This document shows positions 24,207-32,114 of a DNA stretch of 35,293 bases, piece after piece. The stretch spans positions 1 to 35,293 of the forward strand of contig CANIWJ010000033.1 of assembly GCA_947471035.1 (NCBI GenBank). Direction: 5' to 3'. This stretch comes from Verrucomicrobiota bacterium. GTDB lineage: Bacteria > Verrucomicrobiota > Verrucomicrobiia > Opitutales > Opitutaceae. Each line of letters starts with the position of its first letter. The first letter of the stretch is position 1. Below the pieces are notes generated by a model. That model did no database searches. It saw nothing but the letters and a program-made list of their open reading frames with translations, and was not told the origin of the DNA. The translations under genes were made by a program, and so were the position numbers.

Positions 24207-25211
24207 ATGCTGATCATCTACACCACTGAAGACGGCAAAAGCCGCATCCAGCTCCGCGCCAAGGACCAAACCGTCTGGCTAAGCCAGCGAGAGATGGCCC
24301 AGCTTTTTGACGTCAGCACCGATAACATAGGCCTGCACCTCAAGAACATATACGAGGACGGCGAGCTCGTCCGCGAGGCAACTACCGAGGAATCCTCGGT
24401 AGTTCAAATCGAGGGCGGGCGCGAGGTGCAGCGCCCGGTCACGCTCTACAACCTCGATGCCATCCTCGCCGTCGGCTACCGCGTCCGCTCCCCGCGCGGC
24501 GTCCAGTTCCGCCGCTGGGCCTCCACCATCCTCAAGGAATACCTCCTCAAGGGTTTCGCCATGGACGATGAGCGGCTGAAAAACCCCGACGGCCGCCCGG
24601 ACCATTTCGACGAGATGCTGGAGCGCATCCGCGGCATCCGCGCCTCGGAAAAGCGTTTTTACCAGAAGGTCCGCGATCTCTTCACCCTCAGCACCGACTA
24701 CGACAAGACCGACCGCACCACCCAGCAGTTTTTCGCCACCGTCCAAAACGTCCTGCTCTACGCCGTCACCCGCCAAACCGCGGCGGAACTCATCACCGCG
24801 CGGGCGAATCCCTCCGATCCGCATTTCGGCCTGCTCGCCTGGAAGGGTGATCAGGTGCGCAAGGCGGACATCATCGTGGCCAAGAATTACCTGACCGAGG
24901 ACGAAATCGACACCCTGAACCGGCTGGTGGTCATCTTCCTGGAAACCGCCGAACTGCGGGCTAAGAACAAGCAGGAGACGCGCATGGCTTTCTGGAAACA
25001 GAACGTGGACCAGATTATCACTTCCAACGGTTTCCCGCTGCTCACCCACGCCGGTTCCATCAGTCACGAACAGATGGAAGCGCGCACCGGCGAGCTATAC
25101 CTCAAGTTCGACCAAGATCGCAAAAAACAGGAGGCCATCGAGGCCGACCAGCAAGACGACGTCGAACTCAAAGCGCTGGAAACCAAGATTAAACGACGGG
25201 AAAAGGAGTGA
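24207..25211 (+). CDS. RhuM-family protein
   Basis: A 334-residue protein of the RhuM (virulence-related, DUF4062-unrelated) family. The N-terminal part looks like a DNA-binding domain: VWLSQREMAQLFDVSTDNIG followed by LHLKNIYEDGEL, then VTLYNLDAILAVGYRVRSPR and GVQFRRWASTILKEYLLKGF. The C-terminal half is helical with a Fic/DOC-adjacent look (RASEKRFYQKVRDLF, YAVTRQTAAELI, KNYLTEDEIDTLNRLV) and a charged coiled end. RhuM genes often sit within type I restriction loci, as here between hsdS and vapBC-hsdM; the activity is unknown. A perfect palindrome lies upstream and another within the frame at 24380-24404. The stop codon is inside a long inverted repeat. Confidence 0.85.
   Translation: MLIIYTTEDGKSRIQLRAKDQTVWLSQREMAQLFDVSTDNIGLHLKNIYEDGELVREATTEESSVVQIEGGREVQRPVTLYNLDAILAVGYRVRSPRGVQFRRWASTILKEYLLKGFAMDDERLKNPDGRPDHFDEMLERIRGIRASEKRFYQKVRDLFTLSTDYDKTDRTTQQFFATVQNVLLYAVTRQTAAELITARANPSDPHFGLLAWKGDQVRKADIIVAKNYLTEDEIDTLNRLVVIFLETAELRAKNKQETRMAFWKQNVDQIITSNGFPLLTHAGSISHEQMEARTGELYLKFDQDRKKQEAIEADQQDDVELKALETKIKRREKE
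24380..24404. repeat. Perfect palindrome inside the rhuM-like frame
   Basis: AACTACCGAGGA (24380-24391) and TCCTCGGTAGTT (24393-24404) are exact complements around a single A. It codes for TTEESSVV, between the DNA-binding-like domain and VQIEGGREVQRP, and does not break the family alignment as far as I can judge by eye. Confidence 0.7.
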
Positions 25212-25290
25212 GAATTGGAAATTGAGAAGTGAGAAAAAGCCCCGACCTCCGCCTCTCCGACTTTCTCACTTCTCAATTCTAAGTTCTCAC
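25208..25290. terminator. Long AT-rich hairpin at the rhuM-like 3' end
   Basis: Arms 25208-25236 and 25262-25290 (29 bases each) match at 25 positions; the inner 15-17 bp (AATTGAGAAGTGAGAAA and its complement) are perfect, with a 25-base loop. The rhuM-like stop TGA (25209-25211) lies in the left arm. It probably reduces read-through or protects mRNA ends ahead of vapBC and hsdM, although no T tract follows. Confidence 0.55.
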
Positions 25291-25326
25291 TTCCCTCCCC
25301 ACGCATTTTCGCATAAAAATGTTTTT

Positions 25327-25587
25327 ATGAGAACCACCCTCGATCTACCCGACCCGCTCTTTCGCGAACTTAAGGCCCGGTCCGCCCTGCGTGGTGTGCT
25401 GCTCAAGGACTTCGTTGCCGAAATCCTCCAAACCGGCCTCGCCCAAACCACCGCCGCCCAAGCCGAAGCCCGCCCGCGCAGTCCCCTGCCCGTGATCCGC
25501 AAGGCCACCGGCGTCGCCCACCCCGCCCTTTCCAACCGCGAAATCGACGCCCTGCTCGTCGCCGAGGATGCCCATGGCGGCAATTGA
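25327..25587 (+). CDS. VapB-like antitoxin
   Basis: An 86-residue protein beginning MRTTLDLPDPLFRELKARSA. The short beta strand then helix pattern is that of ribbon-helix-helix antitoxins. The C-terminal part (VIRKATGVAHPALSNREIDA then LLV) should wrap around the toxin. The reading frame overlaps the PIN toxin gene by 14 bp, the usual layout of antitoxin first, toxin second. VapB proteins neutralise the RNase and repress their own promoter. The promoter would be in or just after the long hairpin at 25208-25290. Confidence 0.8.
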   Translation: MRTTLDLPDPLFRELKARSALRGVLLKDFVAEILQTGLAQTTAAQAEARPRSPLPVIRKATGVAHPALSNREIDALLVAEDAHGGN

Positions 25588-26005
25588 CGTCCCCGACCTC
25601 AACCTCTGGCTCGCCCTCATCGACCCGGACCACGCGCACCACGCCCGCGCGCGCCGCTACTGGGAACACGAGGCCGCCGCCGAAATCGCCTTTTGCCGCG
25701 TGACCATGCTGGGCCTGCTCCGCCTGCTCACCAACTCGCGCGTGATGCACGGATCGCCTTTCACCCCCGCCGAGGCCTGGGATGCCTACCGCGCCTTTGC
25801 CGTATTGCCCGAGGTCTGTTTCGTCGAAGATTCCCTCGCCGCCGAAAAGCGCTTCGAACTCTGGAGCCGCGTCCCGGATTTTCCCGCTCACCGCTGGACC
25901 GATGCTTGGATCGCCGCCCTCGCCGCATCCGCCGTAGCCCGCGTCGTCTCCTTCGACTCCGATTTCACCACCTTCCCCGACCTCGATTTTCTTCACCTGC
26001 GCCCA
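25574..26005 (+). CDS. VapC-like PIN-domain toxin
   Basis: A PIN-domain ribonuclease of about 144 residues. Acidic metal ligands appear at the start (DVPDLNLWLA), in RWTDAWIAALA and in VVSFDSDFTTFPDL. The middle motif RVTMLGLLRLLTN is the branch with Gly/Leu in place of the usual Glu, as in the Mycobacterium-type PIN subgroup. VapC toxins cleave tRNA or other RNA when free of VapB. Start 25574 has GAGG six bases upstream; ATG 25568 is in the same frame. The stop codon runs to 26008 and overlaps the hsdM ATG (ATGA), which couples the toxin gene to the modification subunit. Confidence 0.82.
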
Positions 26006-27633
26006 TGACCGACACCAACCAAAAAAAGCTGGGCTCCACCCTCTGGGGCATCGCCGACCAACTACGCGGGGCGATGGATGCGGACGATTTCCGCGACTAC
26101 ATGCTTTCCTTCCTCTTCCTGCGCTACCTCTCGGACAACTACGAGACGGCGGCCAGGAAGGAACTCGGCAAAGATTATCCCGCGCTGGCGACCGACGACC
26201 GCCGCGTGCCGCTGGCCCTGTGGTATGCCAACAACCCGGACGACATCCCGGCCTTCGAGAAGCAGATGCGCCGCAAGGTGCACTACGTGATCCAGCCCGC
26301 GCACCTCTGGAACAGCATCGCCGGCATGGCCCGCACCCAGAACGACGATCTGCTCAACACCCTCCAGGCGGGCTTCAAATACATCCAAGACGAGTCCTTC
26401 GAGAGCACCTTTGACGGCCTCTTTTCCGAGATCGATCTCGCGTCGCCCAAACTCGGCAAGGTCTATGCCGACCGAAACGCCAAGCTCTGCACCATCATCC
26501 AGAAGATCGCCGAGGGCTTGAATGAGTTCTCCACCGACATCGACGCTCTGGGCGACGCCTACGAATACCTGATCGGCCAGTTCGCCGCCGGGTCCGGCAA
26601 GAAGGCGGGCGAATTCTACACCCCGCAGCAGATTTCCGACATCCTCTCCACCATCGTCACGCTCGACAGCCAATCCCCCGACCAAGGACCCAAGAAGAGG
26701 CTGGATAGCGTGCTCGATTTCGCCTGCGGCTCCGGCTCCCTCCTGCTCAACGTGCGCAAACGCATGGGCCCGCAAGGCATCGGCAAGATCTACGGCCAGG
26801 AGAAGAACATCACCACCTACAACCTCGCCCGCATGAACATGCTGCTGCACGGGGTGAAGGATACGGAGTTCGAAATCTACCATGGCGACACCCTCACCAA
26901 CGAGTGGGACATCCTCCGCGAACTCAACCCGGCCAAAAAACCCAGCTTCGACGCCATCGTCGCCAATCCGCCCTTCAGTTACCGTTGGGAACCCACCGAC
27001 GCCCTGGGCGACGACGTGCGCTTCAAGAACCACGGCCTCGCCCCCAAGTCCGCCGCCGACTTCGCCTTCCTCCTGCACGGCTTCCACTACCTCAAGGATG
27101 AGGGCGTGATGGCCATCATCCTGCCCCACGGCGTGCTCTTCCGTGGCGGTGCCGAAGAACGCATCCGCCAAAAACTCCTCAAAGACGGCCATATCGACAC
27201 CGTCATCGGCCTGCCCGCGAACCTCTTCTACTCCACCGGCATCCCGGTCTGCATCCTAGTGCTCAAGAAGTGCAAGCAGCCCGACGACGTTCTTTTCATC
27301 AACGCCGCCGAGCACTTCGTAAAAGGCAAACGCCAGAACCAACTCACGCCAGAGCACATCGCCAAGATCATCGAGACCTACAAGTTTCGGAAGCAAGAGG
27401 ACCGCTACTCCCGCCGGGTGGAGATGGCGGAGATCGAGAAAAACGAGTTCAACCTAAACATCTCCCGCTACATCAGCACGGCGACCGCCGAGGAAGAAAT
27501 CGACCTCGCCGCCACCCACGCCGAGTTGGTCCGCCTCGAACAGTCCATCCAAGCCGCGACCACCAAGCATAACAGCTTCCTCAGCGAGCTCGGGTTAGCG
27601 CCACTTCCCTCGGGAAATCGAGTCATGGATTAG
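26005..27633 (+). CDS. hsdM: Type I restriction-modification methyltransferase subunit
   Basis: A 542-residue HsdM, the adenine-N6 methyltransferase subunit. The N-terminal helical domain (LGSTLWGIADQLRGAMDADD followed by FRDYMLSFLFLRYLSD) contacts HsdS. GEFYTPQQISDIL opens the catalytic domain; motif I, for S-adenosylmethionine, is DFACGSGSLL from residue 238; the catalytic motif IV is NPPF from residue 321. With HsdS it marks host DNA, and with HsdR it forms the restriction complex. Unusually, hsdM comes last, after rhuM and vapBC, and its ATG overlaps the toxin stop. An inverted repeat GCGTAGC (27635-27641) / GCTACGC (27681-27687) follows the stop and may stop transcription weakly. Confidence 0.95.
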   Translation: MTDTNQKKLGSTLWGIADQLRGAMDADDFRDYMLSFLFLRYLSDNYETAARKELGKDYPALATDDRRVPLALWYANNPDDIPAFEKQMRRKVHYVIQPAHLWNSIAGMARTQNDDLLNTLQAGFKYIQDESFESTFDGLFSEIDLASPKLGKVYADRNAKLCTIIQKIAEGLNEFSTDIDALGDAYEYLIGQFAAGSGKKAGEFYTPQQISDILSTIVTLDSQSPDQGPKKRLDSVLDFACGSGSLLLNVRKRMGPQGIGKIYGQEKNITTYNLARMNMLLHGVKDTEFEIYHGDTLTNEWDILRELNPAKKPSFDAIVANPPFSYRWEPTDALGDDVRFKNHGLAPKSAADFAFLLHGFHYLKDEGVMAIILPHGVLFRGGAEERIRQKLLKDGHIDTVIGLPANLFYSTGIPVCILVLKKCKQPDDVLFINAAEHFVKGKRQNQLTPEHIAKIIETYKFRKQEDRYSRRVEMAEIEKNEFNLNISRYISTATAEEEIDLAATHAELVRLEQSIQAATTKHNSFLSELGLAPLPSGNRVMD

Positions 27634-27793
27634 TGCGTAGCTGGGGTTGTAAGGCCGGGGGGGTTATACCTACCGATCCCGCTACGCCTCCGCTATACGC
27701 CCCTCTTAAAATTGAACCTTCAACTCGCAGGCCGAGGCCGCACCCTTGTGCCATGATTTGACATCATATCTCCATCTCCATCATTTTTACATC

Positions 27794-28063
27794 ATGGTTA
27801 AAACCCAGATTCAGCTCCCCGACGCCCTTTACCGCGAAGCCAAGCGCGTCGCCGCCGACTATGAACTCAGCTTGGCCGAACTCGTCCGCCGTAGCTTGGA
27901 AAAAACCATCCCCACCTACCCTCCGCGCACCCCGCCGACCACATGGCATCCACCCGCCCCAGTTCACCTCGAACTCCGCTGCGCCATCGACGACGACGAA
28001 TGGAGCCTCCTCGCCAACGATCCCGATTACCGCCCCCGGAACCTCCCGCCTGAACAACCATGA
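27794..28063 (+). CDS. Second VapB-like antitoxin
   Basis: An 89-residue protein with the ribbon-helix-helix start MVKTQIQLPDALYREAKRVA followed by ADYELSLAELVRRSLE, and a proline-rich tail ending in DDDEWSLLANDPDYRPRN that likely binds the toxin. The frame opens at 27746, but the ATG at 27794 begins the conserved strand. A short inverted repeat, CCATGAT (27751-27757) and ATCATGG (27791-27797), spans the leader and covers the start codon; it is a possible operator for autoregulation. The stop overlaps the toxin start by ATGA. Confidence 0.82.
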   Translation: MVKTQIQLPDALYREAKRVAADYELSLAELVRRSLEKTIPTYPPRTPPTTWHPPAPVHLELRCAIDDDEWSLLANDPDYRPRNLPPEQP

Positions 28064-28491
28064 TCGGCGTCGATACCAACCTCCTCATAGCCTGGCTAAA
28101 TTCCGCCCACCCTTCTCACCCCGCCGCCCGCCCTTGGTTCGAAGCCCACGCCCAGTCCGCCGAAATCGTCCTATGCGAACTGGTGCTCACCGAACTCTAC
28201 GGCCTGCTACGCAACCCTAAGCTCTGGACCACCCCGCTCCCCGCCCCCGAAGCAGTGGCCATGATTCAGCGCCTTCGCCAACACCCCCAATGGGAACTCG
28301 TGGACTACCCGGGTGGGCTCATGGGGGATGTCTGGACCCGCGCCGCCGCCCCGCAGTTTGCCTACCGCCGCATATACGACGCCCGCCTCGCCCTCACGCT
28401 CCGCCACCACGGCGTCACCGAGTTCGCCACCGCCAACGTCAAAGACTTCGAAGGCTTCGGCTTCACCCGTATCTGGAACCCCTTAGCGTAG
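28060..28491 (+). CDS. Second VapC-like PIN-domain toxin
   Basis: A 143-residue PIN-domain protein. The ligand set is more standard than in the first pair: MIGVDTNLLIAWL (Asp5), CELVLTELYGLLRNP (Glu), YDARLALTLRHHG (Asp) and FATANVKDFEGF (Asp). It is a probable RNase toxin controlled by the overlapping VapB-like gene. The cassette lies just downstream of hsdM and marks the right end of the restriction island. The following gap (28492-28594) contains a degenerate REP-like stretch near 28493-28513. Confidence 0.88.
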   Translation: MIGVDTNLLIAWLNSAHPSHPAARPWFEAHAQSAEIVLCELVLTELYGLLRNPKLWTTPLPAPEAVAMIQRLRQHPQWELVDYPGGLMGDVWTRAAAPQFAYRRIYDARLALTLRHHGVTEFATANVKDFEGFGFTRIWNPLA

Positions 28492-28594
28492 GGCGTTGGC
28501 CGGGACACCCAACCAGGACGGCTAATGGGGTTTTGCCCGCATAGAGTGCCGGTATTCTTCGCTAATTCCCAAATACAGGCTTCACCGTAGCTGT

Positions 28595-29566
28595 ATGTCC
28601 GCAACTCCCGCCGCGTCCCCTCTCCCACTCACCGACCCGGCCTACGATCTCACCCTGCGCGTAGGGTGCAGCCTGGCCTACGAGGCCACCGGACCGGCCT
28701 GCGTTTTACTCAACCTCCAACCGCGACTCAATCGCCACCACGCCCTCGTCTTTGAGGCGCTCACCCTCGGCGACGGACTGCCGAGCGAAGCCTTTACCGA
28801 CACCCACGGCAACCTGGTCTGGCGGGTGCAACTCGCCCCCGGCACGAACTACTTTCGCCACGACGCCATCGTCGCCGCCTCCTCGCTCCCCGATAATCAG
28901 GACCTGCCTGCCTCCACCGCGCTTCCCCCCTCCGAATTACCCGCCGACCTGCTCCGCTACGTGCTGCCCAGCCGTTACTGCGATTCGGACAAACTCACCA
29001 ACTTCGCCTGGGAGAAATTCGGCCGGATCGAGCACGGCTTGCCCCGCGTGACCGCCATCAGCCAGTGGATTCACGACAACATCGAATACCGCTACTGCTC
29101 CGGCCGGGCCGACCTCTCCGCCTGGGACGTGCTGCAACGCGGTTACGGCGTGTGCCGCGATTTCGCCCACCTCGCCGTCGCCCTGAATCGCACCTTCAAC
29201 GTGCCCGCCCGCTACGTCACCGGACACCTGCCTGACATCGGCTTTCCCGACCCCGAAAACCACATGGATTTCCACGCCTACGCCGAAGTTTACCTCGGCG
29301 GCCATTGGTTCACCACCGACGCACGTTTCCATGTGCCGCGCATCGGCCGGATCAAAATCTCCTGCGGGCAAGACGCGGTGGACGGTGCCTTCTCCACCAT
29401 CTACGGCGGTGCCAGTCTCAGCTATTTTCAAGTCTGGGCCTACCAAGTCGCGCGCGGCACCGTGGGCGTGGGCGACCCGCTGGATTTCAGCCTCCGGCTA
29501 GATAACCGCACCACCATCATCACCGAGCCGCCCTATCAGCTGCCAGTGCCCCACCGTTTATCCTGA
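28595..29566 (+). CDS. Transglutaminase-like (cysteine protease fold) protein
   Basis: A 323-residue protein with an N-terminal beta-sandwich (about residues 15-110; RVGCSLAYEATGPACVLLNL) and a C-terminal transglutaminase-like domain. The catalytic triad is visible: Cys187 (YGVCRDFAHLAVAL), His227 (MDFHAYAEVYLG) and Asp242 (HWFTTDARFHVP). No signal peptide is apparent, so it is probably cytoplasmic. Bacterial members are thought to act as proteases or amidases rather than cross-linkers; the substrate is unknown. In many bacteria such genes lie near proteasome-like or alpha-E genes, which are not seen here. It stands alone, with REP copies downstream. Confidence 0.88.
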   Translation: MSATPAASPLPLTDPAYDLTLRVGCSLAYEATGPACVLLNLQPRLNRHHALVFEALTLGDGLPSEAFTDTHGNLVWRVQLAPGTNYFRHDAIVAASSLPDNQDLPASTALPPSELPADLLRYVLPSRYCDSDKLTNFAWEKFGRIEHGLPRVTAISQWIHDNIEYRYCSGRADLSAWDVLQRGYGVCRDFAHLAVALNRTFNVPARYVTGHLPDIGFPDPENHMDFHAYAEVYLGGHWFTTDARFHVPRIGRIKISCGQDAVDGAFSTIYGGASLSYFQVWAYQVARGTVGVGDPLDFSLRLDNRTTIITEPPYQLPVPHRLS

Positions 29567-29590
29567 TTCACCATCAGTCTGAATTGGCCT

Positions 29591-29719
29591 TTGTAGCGTT
29601 GGCCGTCCCCGGCCAAAGACCTGTTTCCGTTTCCAACCTCTTGGCCGGGACGGCCAACCCTACACCAATCGCATCCCCGTGTAGCGTTAGCCTGTGTAGT
29701 GTTGGCCGTCCCCGGCCAA
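29591..29719. repeat. REP cluster downstream of RAYT gene (3 copies)
   Basis: Three copies in alternating orientation: 29591-29616 (leftward tail), 29641-29665 (TTGGCCGGGACGGCCAA then CCCTACAC) and 29694-29719 (leftward). A tail-only fragment, GTGTAGCGTTAG, lies near 29679. The cluster occupies the gap between the transglutaminase-like gene and the RAYT gene. Confidence 0.9.
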
Positions 29720-29767
29720 TTTAGCGTTTCCGAAATCCGAACGCCGTATCGTTAAGCCCGATCCCGA

Positions 29768-30232
29768 TCAAAACATCAGGTTCACGATTTCACCTGCAAA
29801 AGACCACTCCGCCGCATCGTTCACTAGCCCTGCCCGCACCGGGTTGTTCCTTACATAAATCCACTTCTCAGAAAGACTCTCCTCCCGCCTTAACAAGTGA
29901 TCGAAAAAACCAGGCTGCCACTCACCACTATCTTCGCCAGCCACAGCATTGCTCAAAACGCGTTTCAACCCTCGCACCGTCATGTCGAGTCGGCGCTCCG
30001 GAGCCAACCGCACGAAAAAATGTATATGATCCGGCATAATTACATATCGACCGATGGCCACCCCCAGATCATTTCCACGCAGTCCAAACTCCTTCCAAGC
30101 AGCATGTATCTCCGGCTTGGCCAACCACGGCCTTCGCTGCCAAGTGCAGCATGTGATAAAATAAATCGGCCACTTGTTATCCCCGAATGGAGTTATCCGA
30201 GGCGGACGCCCTTTAAAGACGACTGGCGGCAT
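29768..30232 (-). CDS. REP-associated tyrosine transposase (RAYT, Y1_Tnp family)
   Basis: A 154-residue single-domain HUH transposase. The metal-binding HUH motif is MPDHIHFFVR (His69 and His71), and the likely catalytic tyrosine is Tyr126 in KWIYVRNNPVRAGLV, the standard RAYT C-terminal block. Other typical parts are YFITCCTWQRRPWL near the start and RRLDMTVRGLKRVLS. RAYTs nick single-stranded REP hairpins and are thought to spread them; they are domesticated relatives of IS200/IS605 transposases. The ATG at 30232 has GAGG about eight bases upstream; a TTG lies further up at 30268. REP clusters on both sides support the assignment. It appears intact. Confidence 0.92.
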   Translation of the reverse strand: MPPVVFKGRPPRITPFGDNKWPIYFITCCTWQRRPWLAKPEIHAAWKEFGLRGNDLGVAIGRYVIMPDHIHFFVRLAPERRLDMTVRGLKRVLSNAVAGEDSGEWQPGFFDHLLRREESLSEKWIYVRNNPVRAGLVNDAAEWSFAGEIVNLMF

Positions 30233-30286
30233 GGATGAAACCTCGCCCGTGCGCACCGAAAAGATCAACTCTCTAAAGTCCTGTCT

Positions 30287-30504
30287 GTGTGGCGTTGGCC
30301 GTCCCCGGCCAAAGAACAGTTTCCGTTTCCAACCCTTTGGCCGGGACGGCCAACCCTACACCAATCGCATCCCTGTGTGGCGTTGGCCGTCCCCGGCCAA
30401 TTATTCCCCCTGAAATTCGAACGCCCAATCATCCAACCCCTTGGCCGGGACGGCCAACTCTACACCAATCACAGTCCTGTGTAACGCTGGCCGTCGCCGT
30501 CCAA
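30287..30504. repeat. REP cluster upstream of RAYT gene (5 copies)
   Basis: Five copies in strict alternation: 30287-30312, 30337-30361, 30375-30400, 30441-30465 and 30479-30504 (the last with two changes in the stem). Two larger units (30287-30361 and 30375-30465) resemble each other including spacer words such as CCAATC and CATCC, as expected of duplicated BIMEs. The stretch 30233-30530 contains no gene. Confidence 0.9.
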
Positions 30505-30530
30505 TTCCGACTTTTGGCACATCCCGACTT

Positions 30531-32114
30531 TTACGCCTGCCACAAGCTAGGCTCGGCAGGCGGGCGTCCGCCATTGGCCCGAATCACCGCCGATTGCGCC
30601 GCGATCACCTCGCGGTCAACGGACGAGAGCCGTGCCAGATTTTTCACCTGCAAAGCCATGCGCTGATTGGCCGCCAGCATGCGTTCGTGCCGCGAAAGGA
30701 AATCCCAATACAAGGTGGTAAACGGACACGCCTCCGGGCCGGTGGATTTCGCCGGATCGAAGCGGCAACCCGCGCAATAGTTGCTCATGCGCTGGATGTA
30801 TTTGCCCGTCGCCGCGTAGGGCTTGGAGGCCATGATACCGCCGTCGCCGTATTGCGACATGCCAAGGGTGTTGGGCAGCTCCACCCACTCCACCGCGTCC
30901 ACGTATACCGCCAGATACCACTCGTGCACGCGCTGCGGCTCCACCCCGAGCAAGAGCGAATAAAGCCCGGTCACCATCAGCCTCTGGATATGGTGGGCGT
31001 AACCGTGATCGAGAGTCTGGCGTAACGCGTCGCGCAGGCACGCCATCTCGGTATCGCCCGTCCAGTAAAACTCCGGCAGCGGTTCGCGCGCCCCGAGCGC
31101 GTTTTTCTCCGCATACTCCGGCATGAAGTGCCAGTAGATGCCGCGCACGTATTCGCGCCAGCCGAGGATCTGGCGGATAAAACCCTCCGCGCTCGCCAGC
31201 GACACCCGCCCGGCCCGGTAGGCCGCCTCCGCCGCCGCCACCACCTCGCGCGGATCGAGCAGTTTAAGGTTCATCGCCGCCGCCAGGCGCGAGTGGTAAA
31301 GCCAGGGCTCGCGCGTCCACATCGCATCTTGGTAAGTGCCAAACTCCGCCAGCCGGTGCTCGATAAAATCGGCCAGCGCCCGCCGCGCCTCCTCCGGCGT
31401 GACCGGCCAATCGAAGGCCTCCAGTCGCCCCGGATGCTTGGCAAAAAGCTGCCCGACGAGCGCCAGCACTTCGCGGGTGATCGCATCGGGCGCGAACGCC
31501 ACCGGCGCGGGCACGCCCTGCGGTCCGGCCTTGGGGAAACTCCCGCGATTGTCGTGGTCGTAGTTCCATTGCCCGCCCTCGGGCTCGCCCTTCGCGTCGA
31601 GCAGCACCGCATAACGCCGCCGCAACTCCCGGTAGAAGAACTCCAGCCGCAGCTGTTTTCGCCCCAGCGTGTGGGCCTTGAAATCCGCAATGCTGGCGAA
31701 AAAATGCCGGTCCACCCGCGTCTCCAAAACCACACCCGCGCCCTCCGCCGCCGCCTCTAGCGACCGCCACACCCGCCAGTCTCCCGGCTCGGTCAGGACC
31801 AGGCGCGCAGGTCGCAGCCGCGCCACCGCCCGCGCAAGCTCACCGGCCAGCGTGCCGGAGTTTTCCGGCGCGGTGAGTTCCGTGTAATGAACCGTAAACC
31901 CTTCGGCGCGGCGGGCGTCGCGATAGTGGCGCATGGCGGAGAGAAACAGCGCGGTGCGCGGTTTGCTCGACCACACGTGCTCCGATTCCTGCGCCACCTC
32001 AGCCATCCAGACGGCGTCGCGTTCACGATCAAACCCGTCAAAGGCCGAAGCGTCGGCGTTGAGCTGGTCGCCCAGCACCAGCACCAGATTTCGCACCTGC
32101 GATGAAGCGCTCAT
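30531..32114 (-). CDS. phrB: FeS-type cryptochrome/photolyase (PhrB-like, probable 6-4 photolyase)
   Basis: A 527-residue protein of the prokaryotic FeS-BCP branch. The N-terminal LVLVLGDQLNADASAFDG is the family start. Four cysteines for a [4Fe-4S] cluster are at 359 (MACLRDAL), 447 and 450 (YCAGCRFDP) and 463 (EACPF). Their spacing (88, 3, 13) is the same as that of Cys350, 438, 441 and 454 in Agrobacterium PhrB, which repairs (6-4) lesions. GYAHHIQRLMVTGLYSLLLG and MSQYGDGGIMASKPYAATGK line the FAD and active site. It uses FAD plus a ribolumazine-type antenna in known relatives. The start overlaps the stop of the upstream photolyase gene by ATGA, so both enzymes are made together. Confidence 0.93.
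   Translation of the reverse strand: MSASSQVRNLVLVLGDQLNADASAFDGFDRERDAVWMAEVAQESEHVWSSKPRTALFLSAMRHYRDARRAEGFTVHYTELTAPENSGTLAGELARAVARLRPARLVLTEPGDWRVWRSLEAAAEGAGVVLETRVDRHFFASIADFKAHTLGRKQLRLEFFYRELRRRYAVLLDAKGEPEGGQWNYDHDNRGSFPKAGPQGVPAPVAFAPDAITREVLALVGQLFAKHPGRLEAFDWPVTPEEARRALADFIEHRLAEFGTYQDAMWTREPWLYHSRLAAAMNLKLLDPREVVAAAEAAYRAGRVSLASAEGFIRQILGWREYVRGIYWHFMPEYAEKNALGAREPLPEFYWTGDTEMACLRDALRQTLDHGYAHHIQRLMVTGLYSLLLGVEPQRVHEWYLAVYVDAVEWVELPNTLGMSQYGDGGIMASKPYAATGKYIQRMSNYCAGCRFDPAKSTGPEACPFTTLYWDFLSRHERMLAANQRMALQVKNLARLSSVDREVIAAQSAVIRANGGRPPAEPSLWQA

Noticed and set aside
26062..27192. 376-codon open frame antisense to hsdM
   Set aside because: Same codon-bias shadow; the plus strand encodes complete HsdM motifs.
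28493..28530. GCGTTGGCCGGGACACCCAAC, REP-like sequence after the second vapC
   Set aside because: Only half of the palindrome remains and the second arm is changed; counted as a degenerate remnant, not a copy.
30116..30135. TTGGCCAACCACGGCC inside the RAYT gene
   Set aside because: It codes for part of the conserved QRRPWLAKPE stretch; similarity to REP is partial and the tail is missing.
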